Source: Actinomadura physcomitrii (GTDB taxonomy: Bacteria; Actinomycetota; Actinomycetes; Streptosporangiales; Streptosporangiaceae). Taken from it: a stretch of DNA of 64,000 nt. The stretch spans positions 1 through 64,000 of the forward strand of contig NZ_WBMS02000043.1 of assembly GCF_008923205.2 (NCBI RefSeq). Direction: 5' to 3'. Under the pieces are notes generated by a model. That model was not told where the DNA came from. It did no database searches and saw nothing but the letters and a program-made list of their open reading frames with translations. Position 1 is the first letter of the stretch. Every line of letters begins with the position of its first letter. Shown here in pieces: positions 25,574 through 34,730 of the stretch. The translations under genes and the position numbers were made by a program.

Positions 25574-27612
25574 ACGGCACGGCCCCCGACCGGAGCAGGG
25601 AGCGGCACGGCGTGGACAGGATCGCCGGTCTCCGAGACCGCCTGGGCATCGCCTACGGCGGCGACTACAACCCCGAGCAGTGGCCGCAGGAGGTCTGGGA
25701 CGAGGACGTCCGGCTGATGAAGGAGGCCGGCGTCTGTCTGGTCAGCGTCGGCATCTTCTCCTGGGCGTCGGTCGAACCGCGCCCCGGCCGCTACGACTTC
25801 GGTTGGCTCGACCAGGTCATGGACCGGCTCGCCGACGGCGGCGTCGCCGCCTGCCTGGCCACCATGACGGCCTCACCGCCGCCCTGGCTGACCGCCCGCC
25901 ACCCGGAGATCCTCACCGTCCGGGCGGACGGCCGGACGATCTCGCCCGGCGGCCGGCAGCACTACTGCCCGTCCAGCCCCGTCTACCGCGAGCACGCCGT
26001 CCGCCTGGCCGAGCAGGTCGCCGCGCGCTACGCCGGCCACCCGGCCCTGGCGATCTGGCACGTCGGCAACGAGTACGGCAACGTCGTCCCCTGCCACTGC
26101 GAGGCGTCCGCGCAGGCGTTCCGGCGCTGGCTCGAAGACCGGTACGGCTCCGTCGAGGGCCTCAACGACGCCTGGTCGACGAGCTTCTGGTCCCAGCGCT
26201 ACGGCTCCTTCTCCGAGGTGCTGCCGCCGCGGTCGCCGGCGCCGTTCCCCAACCCCGCCCACGACCTCGACTACGCCAGGTTCACCTCCGACGAGCTGCT
26301 CGCCTGCTACCTGGCCGAAAAGGCGGTGCTGCAGGACATCACCCCGGACGTCCCGGTGACCACCAACTTCCCGCCGTCGCTGCGCCCGGTCGACCTGTGG
26401 ACGTGGGCGCCGCACGTGGACGCCGTCGCCTACGACGCCTACCCCGACCCCGCCGACACCGGCGCCGCCGCCAAGGCCGCCTTCACCTACGACGTCATGC
26501 GGTCGCTGCGCGGCGGGCAGCCGTGGCTGCTGATGGAGCAGGCGCCGGGAGCGGTCAACTGGCGGCCCCGCAACGCGGCCAAGCCGCCCGGCGTGATGCG
26601 GCTGTGGAGCTGGCAGGCGGTCGCGCACGGCGCCGACGCGGTGATGTTCTTCCAGTGGCGGCAGTCGCGGGGCGGCGCTGAGAAGTTCCACTCCGCGATG
26701 GTCCCGCACGCCGGACCCTCCAGCCGGATCTTCTCCGAGGTGCGCGAGCTGGGCCGGGAGCTGGCCGCCGCGCGCGCACTGGCCGGCGCGCGGGCGCCCG
26801 GCGCCGATGTCGCGGTGGTGCTGGACTGGCCGAGCTGGTGGGCGCTGGAAGGCGACGCGCACCCCAGCTCGCACCTGCGGTTCCTCGACGCCGCCTGGGC
26901 CTGCCACCGGCCGCTGTACGACGCCGGCGTCGCCTGCGACGTCGTCGCGCCCGACGCGGACCTGGCCGGCTACCGGCTCGTCGTCGTGCCGAACCTCTAC
27001 CTGGCCTCCGCGGACGCCGGCGGCAACCTGGAGCGCTACGTCGAGGGCGGCGGCACCCTGGTCATGTCGTTCTTCTCCGGCATCGTCGACCCGTGCGACC
27101 GCGTCCACCTCGGCGGATACCCGGCGCCGTTCCGGCGGGCGCTCGGCCTGCGCGTCGAGGAGTTCGCGCCGCCCGCCGCCGGGGAACCGGTCGCGCTGTC
27201 GGAGGGCTCGGGAAGCGTCTGGGCGGAGGAGGTCGTCCCCGAAGGCGCCGAAACGATCGTGTCCTTCACCGGCGGCGCCCTCGCCGGCCGGCCGGCCGTC
27301 ACCCGGCACCGCTTCGGCCGGGGCACCGCGTGGTACCTCGCCACCCGGCCCGACCCGGCGACGATGCGGCGCCTGTTCGACCGGATACGCCGGGAGGCCG
27401 GTGTGGAGCCCGTCCTGCCGGGGCTGCCCGAGGGCGTCCAGGCCCGCGCCCGGCGGACGGCCGACGGCCTGCGGCACATCGTGCTGAACCACGGGCCGGC
27501 CGAGGCCGCCGTCGAGCTCCCGGCACCGATGCGCGACGAGCTGTCGGGCGCCGGTCCGCTCACCACCCTGCGCCTGGCCGCCGGGGACGTGGCGCTGTTG
27601 CGCCCGGCCTGA
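25570..27612 (+). CDS. Beta-galactosidase, GH42
   Basis: The 680-residue protein has the full GH42 layout: a barrel with acid/base Glu 168 (WHVGNEYG) and nucleophile Glu 323 (LLMEQAPG), then a trimerization/Rossmann-like domain and a small beta domain. The N-terminal GGDYNPEQWPQEVWDEDV is diagnostic. It has no signal peptide, so it works inside the cell on imported galactosides. The ATG overlaps the sialidase stop (ATGA). It would remove galactose exposed after desialylation, or from sialyl-oligosaccharides once imported. It is the last gene of the operon. Confidence 0.93.
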   Translation: MNGTAPDRSRERHGVDRIAGLRDRLGIAYGGDYNPEQWPQEVWDEDVRLMKEAGVCLVSVGIFSWASVEPRPGRYDFGWLDQVMDRLADGGVAACLATMTASPPPWLTARHPEILTVRADGRTISPGGRQHYCPSSPVYREHAVRLAEQVAARYAGHPALAIWHVGNEYGNVVPCHCEASAQAFRRWLEDRYGSVEGLNDAWSTSFWSQRYGSFSEVLPPRSPAPFPNPAHDLDYARFTSDELLACYLAEKAVLQDITPDVPVTTNFPPSLRPVDLWTWAPHVDAVAYDAYPDPADTGAAAKAAFTYDVMRSLRGGQPWLLMEQAPGAVNWRPRNAAKPPGVMRLWSWQAVAHGADAVMFFQWRQSRGGAEKFHSAMVPHAGPSSRIFSEVRELGRELAAARALAGARAPGADVAVVLDWPSWWALEGDAHPSSHLRFLDAAWACHRPLYDAGVACDVVAPDADLAGYRLVVVPNLYLASADAGGNLERYVEGGGTLVMSFFSGIVDPCDRVHLGGYPAPFRRALGLRVEEFAPPAAGEPVALSEGSGSVWAEEVVPEGAETIVSFTGGALAGRPAVTRHRFGRGTAWYLATRPDPATMRRLFDRIRREAGVEPVLPGLPEGVQARARRTADGLRHIVLNHGPAEAAVELPAPMRDELSGAGPLTTLRLAAGDVALLRPA

Positions 27613-27624
27613 CCGCCGCCCGCG

Positions 27625-27657
27625 CGCATGCCCGCCGGGCGCGGCGGCGGGCATGCG
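27625..27657. terminator. Bidirectional hairpin between convergent genes
   Basis: Perfect 13-bp arms (27625-27637 and 27645-27657) with a 7-base loop lie between the convergent GH42 and alpha/beta hydrolase genes. The site probably ends the sialoglycan operon. Confidence 0.8.
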
Positions 27658-27662
27658 GGGCC

Positions 27663-28490
27663 TCAGGCGGCCAGGAACTCCAGCAGGTCCTGGTTGAAGC
27701 GCTCCTTGTCGCCCGGCACCATCGCCAGGCCGTGCGAGGCGCCCTCGTAGACCTTCAGCGTCGCGTCCGGGACGATCCGCGCCGACTTGCGGGCGGTCGC
27801 GTCGATCGGGACGATCTGGTCGTCGTCGCCGTGCACGATCAGCGTCGGGACGTCGATCTTCTTCAGGTCGTCGGTGAAGTCGGTCTCGGCGAACGCCGTC
27901 GTGCAGTCCACGCCCGCCTTGACGCTCTCGTGCATCGCCATGAACCAGAACGCGTCCCGGTTGCCCTGCGTCGCCCGCGCGTCCGGGCGGTTGGCGCCGA
28001 AGAAGCTCTCCGACATCTCCCGCCAGAACTGCGAGCGCTCCCGCAGGATCCCGGCCTTGATGTCCTCGAACACCTGCGCCGGGACGCCCTCGGGATTGGC
28101 GTCGGTCCGCAGCATCAGCGGCGGGATCGCCGACAGCAGCACGACCTTGGCGACCCGCGCCGTGCCGTGCCGGCCGATGTAGCGGGCCAGCTCCCCGCCG
28201 CCCATCGAATGCGCCACCAGCGTGACGTCCCGCAGGTCCAGGGCGCCGAGCAGGTCGGCGAGGTCGTCGGCGAAGGTGTCGAAGTCGTAGCCCTCCCACG
28301 GATGCGACGAGCGGCCGTGCCCGCGCCGGTCATGGGCGATGCCGCGGTAGCCCGCGTCGGCCACCGCCTTCAGCTGGTCCTCCCACGCGTCGGCGTTCAG
28401 CGGCCAGCCGTGCACGAACACCACCGCAGCGCCCGACCCCCAGTCCTTGAAGAAGATCTCGTTGCCGTCGCGCGTCGTGACGAACCCCAT
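27663..28490 (-). CDS. Alpha/beta hydrolase, non-heme chloroperoxidase/arylesterase type
   Basis: The 275-residue protein has the oxyanion-hole HGWPLNADAW, the nucleophile elbow AHSMGGGE (Ser about 98), the acid in IVHGDDDQIVP and the His in GASHGLA. This is a complete triad of the chloroperoxidase-like esterase group. It is cytoplasmic, with no signal. The ATG at 28490 gives the normal N-terminus MGFVTTRDGNEIFFKDWG. It is divergent from the AI-2E family gene. The natural ester substrate is unknown. Confidence 0.9.
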   Translation of the reverse strand: MGFVTTRDGNEIFFKDWGSGAAVVFVHGWPLNADAWEDQLKAVADAGYRGIAHDRRGHGRSSHPWEGYDFDTFADDLADLLGALDLRDVTLVAHSMGGGELARYIGRHGTARVAKVVLLSAIPPLMLRTDANPEGVPAQVFEDIKAGILRERSQFWREMSESFFGANRPDARATQGNRDAFWFMAMHESVKAGVDCTTAFAETDFTDDLKKIDVPTLIVHGDDDQIVPIDATARKSARIVPDATLKVYEGASHGLAMVPGDKERFNQDLLEFLAA

Positions 28491-28676
28491 CCCATGACCC
28501 CCAGACGTGTCGGTGCGTTCCGCCGGGCGTTCCCGCGCACGCGCGCCGCTACCCCGATCGCGGGTCGACCTTTCTTTACGCACCGGACGCGACCGGCGCC
28601 CGGCGGCGGCTGAAGTCTCGGCAAAGGCGGGCGCGTGCGGACGGGAACGCACGGCGGGCGCGGCTAGCGTGCGGCC

Positions 28677-29861
28677 ATGCCGCAGACGCCCGGCGACAGG
28701 CCCGCGCCGCCGGACGGCCCGGGGGGACGGCCCGGCCCCCGGCGGATGCCGCCGTGGCTGCCCCGCGCGTTCGTGCTCGCCGGCGCGGTCGTGCTGGCGT
28801 TCATGGCGCTGCTGTGGCTGCTGGAGCGGCTGCGCGGGCTGCTGCTGCTCGTGCTGGTCTCGCTGTTCCTGGCGTTCGCGATCGAACCGGCGGTGAACCG
28901 GCTCGCCGCCCGCGGGTGGCGGCGCGGCGCCGCCACCGGGCTGATGTTCGCGGTGATCGGCGTGCTGCTCGCCGGGTTCCTCGGCGGCATCGGATCGCTG
29001 CTGGCCGCCCAGGCCACCCACCTGATCAACGGGTTCCCCGGCTACGTCCGGCACGTCATCGACTGGATCAACGCGACCTTCGGCACCCGCCTGTCGCGCG
29101 ACACCCTGTTCCAGCGGCTCCCCACGGTGACGGGCACGCTGTCGCGGCACCTGTCGGACCTGGCGCGGAACGTGTGGGGGATCGGCGCCACCGCCTTCGG
29201 CGTGGTCTTCAAGGGCCTCGGGGTGCTGCTGTTCACCTTCTACCTGTCGGCGCAGGGCCCCCAGCTGCGCCGCACGGTGTGCTCGCTGCTGCCGCCGCAC
29301 CGCCAGCGGACCGTGCTGCGGGCCTGGGAGATCGCGATCGACAAGACCGGCGGCTACATCTACTCCCGCGCGCTGCTGGCGCTGATCTCCGCCGTCGCGC
29401 ACTACATCGCGCTGATCGCGCTCGGCGTGCCGTACGCGGCGACGCTGGCGCTGTGGGTGGGGGTGGTCTCCCAGTTCATCCCGGCGGTCGGCACCTACCT
29501 GGCGGGCGCGGTGCCGGTGCTGATCGCGCTGACCCGCTCGCCGTCGACCGCGCTGTGGATCCTGCTGTTCATCATCGCCTACCAGCAGGTGGAGAACTAC
29601 CTGCTGCAGCCCCGCATCACCGCCCGGACGCTGGACATGCACCCCGCGGTCGCGTTCGGGCTGGTGCTGGCCGGGGTCGCGGTGGCCGGGCCGGTCGGCG
29701 CGGTGGTGGCGCTGCCGTTCGGCGCGAGCGTGCAGGCGTTCGCCGGCGCCTACGTCCGCCGCTACGAGGTGGAGGAGCACACGCTGACCCGCACGGCCCC
29801 GCCCCGGCGCCCGCGGCGGACGCCCCCGCGGTGGCTCGACCGGCTCCGGCACCGCAAATGA
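28677..29861 (+). CDS. AI-2E family transporter (TqsA/PerM-like)
   Basis: The 394-residue membrane protein has about eight helices and the AI-2E_transport pattern: LVLVSLFLAFAIEPAVNRL near the start, a soluble loop (about 115-175), ALGVPYAATLALWVGVVSQF then IPAVGTYLAG, and YQQVENYLLQPRITARTLDM. Members have been linked to autoinducer export, sodium/proton exchange or metabolite efflux. The name does not prove a role. The Pro/Arg-rich ends are unique to this protein. Confidence 0.9.
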   Translation: MPQTPGDRPAPPDGPGGRPGPRRMPPWLPRAFVLAGAVVLAFMALLWLLERLRGLLLLVLVSLFLAFAIEPAVNRLAARGWRRGAATGLMFAVIGVLLAGFLGGIGSLLAAQATHLINGFPGYVRHVIDWINATFGTRLSRDTLFQRLPTVTGTLSRHLSDLARNVWGIGATAFGVVFKGLGVLLFTFYLSAQGPQLRRTVCSLLPPHRQRTVLRAWEIAIDKTGGYIYSRALLALISAVAHYIALIALGVPYAATLALWVGVVSQFIPAVGTYLAGAVPVLIALTRSPSTALWILLFIIAYQQVENYLLQPRITARTLDMHPAVAFGLVLAGVAVAGPVGAVVALPFGASVQAFAGAYVRRYEVEEHTLTRTAPPRRPRRTPPRWLDRLRHRK

Positions 29862-30013
29862 CCCCCGGTCCGGCGGTCCGCGGGCGGCTTTACCGGCAGC
29901 GGGACGAATCCGGCCCGCATCGTCGGCCTTTGCCGTGGACGAGCCCGCCCCGCGGGGTTAGCGTGCCGACAGAACCTTGATCAATTGGCAGCTCGGGGGC
30001 GGAGGGAGCCGTC

Positions 30014-31894
30014 ATGCACCTGCCCCGCACGCACCGTCCTCCCAGGCATGCGGCCCACCGGACCCGCGCCCGCCGCGCCGTCGCCGGACTGGCCGCGGCC
30101 GCGCTCGCCGCCGCCGCGCTCACCGCCCCGGCCGCCCGCGCCCAGACCACCGGACGCCACGCCGGCAAGGACCCGCGGCTGCTGCGGCTGCTGCACTCGA
30201 TGAGCCTGCAGGACAAGGCCGCCCAGCTGTTCGTCCTGCAGGTCTACGGCAAGAGCGCCGACACCGCGGACCCCGCCGACGTCGCCGCCAACCGCAAGCT
30301 GTACGGCGTCGACAACGCCGCGCAGATCGTCGCCCGCTACCACCCCGGCGGGTTCATCTACTACGCGAACAACGTCACCGACCCCCGCCAGGTCGCCGGC
30401 CTGTCCAACGGCATCCAGCGCGCCGCGATGGCCCAGCCGCACCAGGTCCCCGAGACGATCGCCACCGACCAGGAAGGCGGCATCGTCGCGCGGATCCAGC
30501 CGCCCGCCACCCAGTCGCCCGGCGGCATGGCGCTGGCCGCCGGACGCTCCGCCGGCGACGCCCGCGCCCTCGCCCGCATCACCGGGCAGGAGCTGCGCGC
30601 CATCGGCGTCGACCAGGACTACGCGCCCGACGCCGACGTCAACGTCGATCCCGCCAACCCCGTCATCGGCGTCCGCTCCTTCGGCTCCGACCCCGCGCTG
30701 GTGTCCTCCATGGTCACCGCGCAGATCCGCGGCTACCGGGCCGGGGGCGTGACCGCCACCGCCAAGCACTTCCCCGGGCACGGCGACACCACCACCGACA
30801 GCCACACCGGCGTCCCGCGCATCGGCCACACCCGCGCCGAGTGGGAGCGGCTCGACCTGCCGCCGTTCCGCGCCGCGATCGCCGCCGGCGTCGACTCGAT
30901 CATGACCGCGCACATCATCGTGCCCGCCCTCGACCCGTCCGGGGACCCGGCCACCCTGTCCGAGCCGATCCTCACCGGCATCCTGCGGAACCGGCTGCAC
31001 TACGACGGCGTCATCGTCACCGACGCCCTGGACATGCAGGGCGTCCGCGACAAGTACGGCGACGAGCGCATCCCCGTCCTCGCCCTCAAGGCGGGCGCGG
31101 ACATGTTGCTCAAACCGCCCGCCGACGCCTCCGGCAACGGCGTGTTCACCCGCCAGCTCGCCGCCGTCGTCAACGCCGTCGAGACCGGCGAGATCAGCGA
31201 GCGGCGCCTCGACGCGTCGGTGTACCGGGTGCTGGCCCTCAAGCAGAAGCGCGGCCTGTTCCGCGACCCCTACGCCGACCCCTCCCGCATCGGCGGCACC
31301 GTCGGCACCCGCGCGCACCTCGCCGCCGCGCAGCGCGCCGCCGACCGCACCACCACCCTGGTCAAGAACGACGCCGGCCTGCTGCCGCTGAAGGCCGGCC
31401 CCCGCAAGGTCCTGGTCGCCGGATGGGCCACCGCCTCCAGCACCGCCGGGCTCGCCGCCGGCATCGCCGGACACGGCGCCGCCACCACCGTCCGCAGCAC
31501 CGGCCTCAGCCCCACCCAGCAGCAGATCGACGACGCCGTCGCCGCCGCCTCCGGCCAGGACCTCGTCGTCGCCGTCACCAACCGCGCCTGGGACGTCGCC
31601 ACCGAACCCGGCCACCAGGGCCCCGGGCAGGCGAACCTCGTCAAGGCGCTGGTCGCCACCGGCAAGCCCGTCGTGGTGATCGCCGTCCGCGACCCCTACG
31701 ACATCGCCTACTTCCCCGAGGCCGCCACCTACCTGGCCACCTACTCCTACACCGCAGAAGCGCAGCGCTCGGCCGTCAAGACCCTGTTCGGCGAGAACGA
31801 CCCGCGGGGCAGGCTGCCCGTCGCCATCCCCACCCGCGACGACCCCGGCACCGCCCTCTACCCCTTCGGCCACGGCCTGAGCTACAGCCGCTGA
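30014..31894 (+). CDS. Secreted GH3 beta-N-acetylhexosaminidase-like enzyme
   Basis: The 626-residue protein has a signal peptide (residues 1-43, AARAQ end) and a GH3 barrel. It shows the NagZ-type motif KHFPGHGDTTTDSH (from Lys 251), giving the His-Asp acid/base dyad, and the nucleophile Asp 337 in VTDALDM. A second alpha/beta domain (about 420-620) is present, as in two-domain actinobacterial hexosaminidases. It would remove GlcNAc from cell-wall fragments or chitin outside the cell. A GGAGGGA site precedes the ATG at 30014. Confidence 0.92.
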   Translation: MHLPRTHRPPRHAAHRTRARRAVAGLAAAALAAAALTAPAARAQTTGRHAGKDPRLLRLLHSMSLQDKAAQLFVLQVYGKSADTADPADVAANRKLYGVDNAAQIVARYHPGGFIYYANNVTDPRQVAGLSNGIQRAAMAQPHQVPETIATDQEGGIVARIQPPATQSPGGMALAAGRSAGDARALARITGQELRAIGVDQDYAPDADVNVDPANPVIGVRSFGSDPALVSSMVTAQIRGYRAGGVTATAKHFPGHGDTTTDSHTGVPRIGHTRAEWERLDLPPFRAAIAAGVDSIMTAHIIVPALDPSGDPATLSEPILTGILRNRLHYDGVIVTDALDMQGVRDKYGDERIPVLALKAGADMLLKPPADASGNGVFTRQLAAVVNAVETGEISERRLDASVYRVLALKQKRGLFRDPYADPSRIGGTVGTRAHLAAAQRAADRTTTLVKNDAGLLPLKAGPRKVLVAGWATASSTAGLAAGIAGHGAATTVRSTGLSPTQQQIDDAVAAASGQDLVVAVTNRAWDVATEPGHQGPGQANLVKALVATGKPVVVIAVRDPYDIAYFPEAATYLATYSYTAEAQRSAVKTLFGENDPRGRLPVAIPTRDDPGTALYPFGHGLSYSR

Positions 31895-31920
31895 ACCCGC
31901 CGCTCATACCGACGGCGACG

Positions 31921-31965
31921 GCCCGGTCCCGGGGACGACAGCCGCGGCCGTCCCCGGGACCGGGC
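31921..31965. terminator. 17-bp perfect hairpin between convergent genes
   Basis: Arms 31921-31937 and 31949-31965 are perfectly complementary with an 11-base loop. It separates the GH3 gene (+) and the esterase gene (-) and most likely terminates both. Confidence 0.8.
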
Positions 31966-31998
31966 CGGGCAGGGGCGTTGAGGAAAGGCGGCGGAGCG

Positions 31999-33057
31999 TC
32001 AGCGGCGCCGCGCGGCGGCGGCCACCTGCTTGGCGCCGATCGCCTTCATCATCGTCGGCCAGATCTTGGTGGCCTCGCGGATCCACGCGGGCCAGTTGTG
32101 CCGGCCGTCGCCGTAGATGTCGGCGGTGTAGGGCACCTTCAGCTCGTCCAGGTGCTTCTTGAACTCCTTGTTGTCCGCGCCGACCGCGATCTCGCTCAGC
32201 AGGCCGATGTCCCACGGCGCCACGTCCGGGTCGCCGGGGCCGGGCTTGCCGGTCGTCCCGGCGGAGAAGAACAGCTGCGTCCCGCGCAGCTTGTCGGCCA
32301 GCGCGTAGGGGTCGTGGGCCGCCCAGTTGGCGTCGTCGGCCCACGGGATGCCCCAGATCGCGAACGGGTCCTGCCCGTTGCCGGCGTTGGTGAGCATCAG
32401 CATCGCCGGCATCCCCGCCGACCGCAGCGACAGCGTGCCGCTCAGCGACGCGGCGTACTTGAACAGGCCCGGGTGGCGGGCCGCGTAGGCGAACGCGCCC
32501 TGCCCGCCGGAGGAGTTTCCGATCACCGCGCGGACCGCGCCCGCGCCGTAGTTGCGCTCCATCAGCTGGCGCACCTCGGCGGTGTGGAAGGTCTCCCACT
32601 TGGGAGTCCCGCCCTTGCCGTAGTTGTACCAGTCGGTGTACGAGCCGTTCTCGCCCTCGGGCATGACGACCAGCACGTCGTACTTGGCCGCCCAGGCCTC
32701 GATGTCGGTGTTCTTGGTCCAGGAGGTGTAGTTGTCCTGGCCGCCGTGGAGCGCGTACAGCACCGGCCACGTGCGCGCCGCCCCGCGCTGCCAGTCCTTG
32801 GGCAGCAGGATCCGGGTCTTCACCGACTTGCCGAGCGCCGGGGAGGAGATGGTGACGTCCACCTCGTGGTCGGCGACCTTGGTCTCCTGGGTGATCCGCG
32901 CCCCGTCGTCCGCCTTGGCCGGGGAGGTGTCCGCCTGTGCCGCTCCGGCGCCGGCGGCGCCGATCCCCGCCACCAGGACGGTGGCGGCGGCCCCGGCCGT
33001 CACCGAGCGCCGCCACTGGACGACCGCGAGTACCGGACGGCGGACAGAGGGTGTCAT
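31999..33057 (-). CDS. Secreted antigen-85-like esterase
   Basis: The 352-residue protein has a twin-arginine-free signal peptide (about 1-42), then an esterase-D/antigen-85-type alpha/beta hydrolase. It has WPVLYALHGGQDNYTSWTKN, the elbow GNSSGGQGAF with the nucleophilic Ser, and a late GDGRHNWPAW that supplies the His. Such proteins are acyl esterases or mycolyl-type transferases. In a non-mycolic actinomycete a simple esterase is more likely. The ATG at 33057 begins the signal. It converges with the GH3 gene. Confidence 0.88.
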   Translation of the reverse strand: MTPSVRRPVLAVVQWRRSVTAGAAATVLVAGIGAAGAGAAQADTSPAKADDGARITQETKVADHEVDVTISSPALGKSVKTRILLPKDWQRGAARTWPVLYALHGGQDNYTSWTKNTDIEAWAAKYDVLVVMPEGENGSYTDWYNYGKGGTPKWETFHTAEVRQLMERNYGAGAVRAVIGNSSGGQGAFAYAARHPGLFKYAASLSGTLSLRSAGMPAMLMLTNAGNGQDPFAIWGIPWADDANWAAHDPYALADKLRGTQLFFSAGTTGKPGPGDPDVAPWDIGLLSEIAVGADNKEFKKHLDELKVPYTADIYGDGRHNWPAWIREATKIWPTMMKAIGAKQVAAAARRR

Positions 33058-33349
33058 ATGCTCACCTTGCGGAACAGGCCCGACCCCCGTGGCCGCGCGA
33101 CTTCCGCCGAGTGTGCCGCCGACCCGCCGAATGATCTACAAGCGGGAGTAATAAAGAAGAATCCGGATCACTGTAGATAAGTGAGTCATTCGGCGGGTGC
33201 TGTGAGCGTCCGGTGACACTCGGGTCGGATGGGGTGATGGCGGAGGAACCCGCCCACCCGGCGGACGCCGCGGACCCGGCCGCCGCGAGCGCGAGCATGT
33301 GAGTCACGTCTCGGCGTGACCGGTCCCGCGCATCGGACAGGATCGAGGG
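33058..33349. repeat. A+T-rich gap holding a nested inverted repeat
   Basis: No gene is seen. Perfect 13-bp arms ACCCGCCGAATGA (33122-33134) and TCATTCGGCGGGT (33186-33198) enclose a second pair, TCTACA/TGTAGA (33135-33140, 33172-33177). An outer CCGAGTGT/ACACTCGG pair (33107-33114, 33216-33223) flanks them. The core is unusually A+T-rich for this DNA. It may be the esterase promoter with its operator, or a small mobile (MITE-like) element. Confidence 0.6.
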
Positions 33350-33500
33350 ATGCGGACGCATCGGCCGGGGGGCGGGCGCGCGGACCGGCGGCCGCCCCGG
33401 GCACTGGCGGCGGCCGCGGCCCTCGCCACGGCCGCGGCCGTCCTGGACGTGCTGGCCGGCGGCCCGCTGCGCCACCTCGACCAGCGGTCGTCCCGCGGCC
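33350..33500 (+). pseudogene. Possible N-terminal remnant of a PAP2-type membrane phosphatase
   Basis: An ATG at 33350 opens a basic stretch and one membrane helix followed by DVLAGGPLRHLDQRSS, which resembles the beginning of actinobacterial PAP2 phosphatases. Nothing of the catalytic part follows, and the frame then turns into low-complexity sequence. The identification rests on about 45 residues. Confidence 0.35.
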
Positions 33501-33730
33501 GCGCCAACGCCGCCTCCGACGACCCCAGCCAATGCGGCTGGAACTGCGGACCGCGCCGCCGCCCCCACCGCCGCGAACCCCCCAGCACCACCGGCTCCGC
33601 GTCCAGCCCCTCCAGACCGACCGGGTCGGCGTCCGGGTCGAACGCCGGCACCGGGATCGTCCAGCCGCCGCCCTCCTCGGCGACGGTCTTCTCCAGCTCC
33701 GCCGAACCGCCCGGATCGGGGGAGTGGCCC

Positions 33731-34029
33731 GTGTCACATCCGGTACCGGACCCCGGCCGGTCCCGTCCGACGACCCGCGTCCTGGCGATGCTCGACCTGC
33801 TGCTGGAGACCAGCCTCGAGCAGGCGCGCCGCAGGATCCCCGCGACCGTCGCCGCGCTCACCGAGACCACCGGCGGCGTGGTGATGACGACCCGCGCCGA
33901 GCACCTGGACGGCATGGCGCGGATGCTCGCCGGGCTCGGCTGGCCGTTCGTGATCCGGCGGCCCGCCGAACTGCGCGGGCACGTCCGCGACCCCGCCCGC
34001 CGCCCGGACGAGCAGGTCGGCCGTGCGGG
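33731..34029 (+). pseudogene. WYL/YafY regulator reduced to its two ends
   Basis: From the GTG at 33731 the frame reads RPTTRVLAMLDLLLE, the usual first residues of a YafY-type helix-turn-helix. It then passes straight into LEQARRRIPATVAALTETTG and GMARMLAGLGWPFVIRRP, the usual WCX tail of the same family. About 200 middle residues are missing, including the DNA-binding turn and the WYL core. The join keeps the frame. The end runs into the convergent GNAT gene. It cannot work as a regulator. Confidence 0.65.
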
Positions 34030-34632
34030 TCAGTCCTGCGCGGGCCCGTCGCCGGAACCGCCGGGCGCGTGCGCTGCGCGGGCGTCCCACTCCTCGCGCA
34101 GCATCGCGTAGATGACCTCGTCGGTCCACTCGCCCTTGACCATCTCGTTCTGCACCAGGTGCGCCTCGCGCCGCATCCCGAGCCGCTCCAGCACCCGCGC
34201 GGACGCGACGTTGCGGCCGTCCAGCCGGCCCACCATCCGGTGCAGCCCCAGGCCCTCGAACCCCAGCCGCAGCACCGCCTCGGCCGCCTCCGTCGCGAAC
34301 CCCTTGCCGTGGAAGTCCGGATTGAGGATGTAGCCGATCTCGCCCTGCCGGTGCTCGCGGCTGCGCCACTGCAGATTGACCTCGCCGACCAGATCGCCCG
34401 TCTCGCGCCACTCGACCGCCAGCACGAGCCAGTCGCCTTCCTTCTCCAGCGTCGCGGCCGCCATTTTCTCGCGCAGGAACGACCGCGATTCCTCCCGGTC
34501 GCGCGGCTCCCAATAGAGGAAACGCGCCACCTCGGGAAGGGATTGGTAGGCGTAGAGGCTCTCCAGATCGTCTTCCCGGAACGGGCGCAGGGTCAGCCGT
34601 TCGGTCTCGATGGGAAAGGTGGGACGCAGCAC
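34030..34632 (-). CDS. GNAT acetyltransferase, RimJ/RimL type
   Basis: The 200-residue protein has ETERLTLRPFREDDLESLYA at the start, the acetyl-CoA loop in GYILNPDFHGKGFATEAAEA (Q/RxxGxG/A-type) and HRMVGRLDGRNVASARVLER, then LGMRREAH. These are hallmarks of the RimL-like group that acetylates protein N-termini or small amines. The start is a GTG at 34632. It is convergent with the WYL remnant, whose frame runs into its 3' end. Confidence 0.9.
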   Translation of the reverse strand: MLRPTFPIETERLTLRPFREDDLESLYAYQSLPEVARFLYWEPRDREESRSFLREKMAAATLEKEGDWLVLAVEWRETGDLVGEVNLQWRSREHRQGEIGYILNPDFHGKGFATEAAEAVLRLGFEGLGLHRMVGRLDGRNVASARVLERLGMRREAHLVQNEMVKGEWTDEVIYAMLREEWDARAAHAPGGSGDGPAQD

Positions 34633-34730
34633 GCGCCGATCCTATTCATCCGGCTCGCCGTTCGGCGACCCGTGGTTCCCCGGTAACCCCCAGGCCGCGC
34701 GCCGGCCGCATCGGCGTCACCTTCCGGAAT

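Noticed and set aside
27625..27657. Inverted repeat as an attachment or transposon end
   Set aside because: It is a simple hairpin between two convergent genes, with no duplicated flank or transposase, so a terminator explains it.
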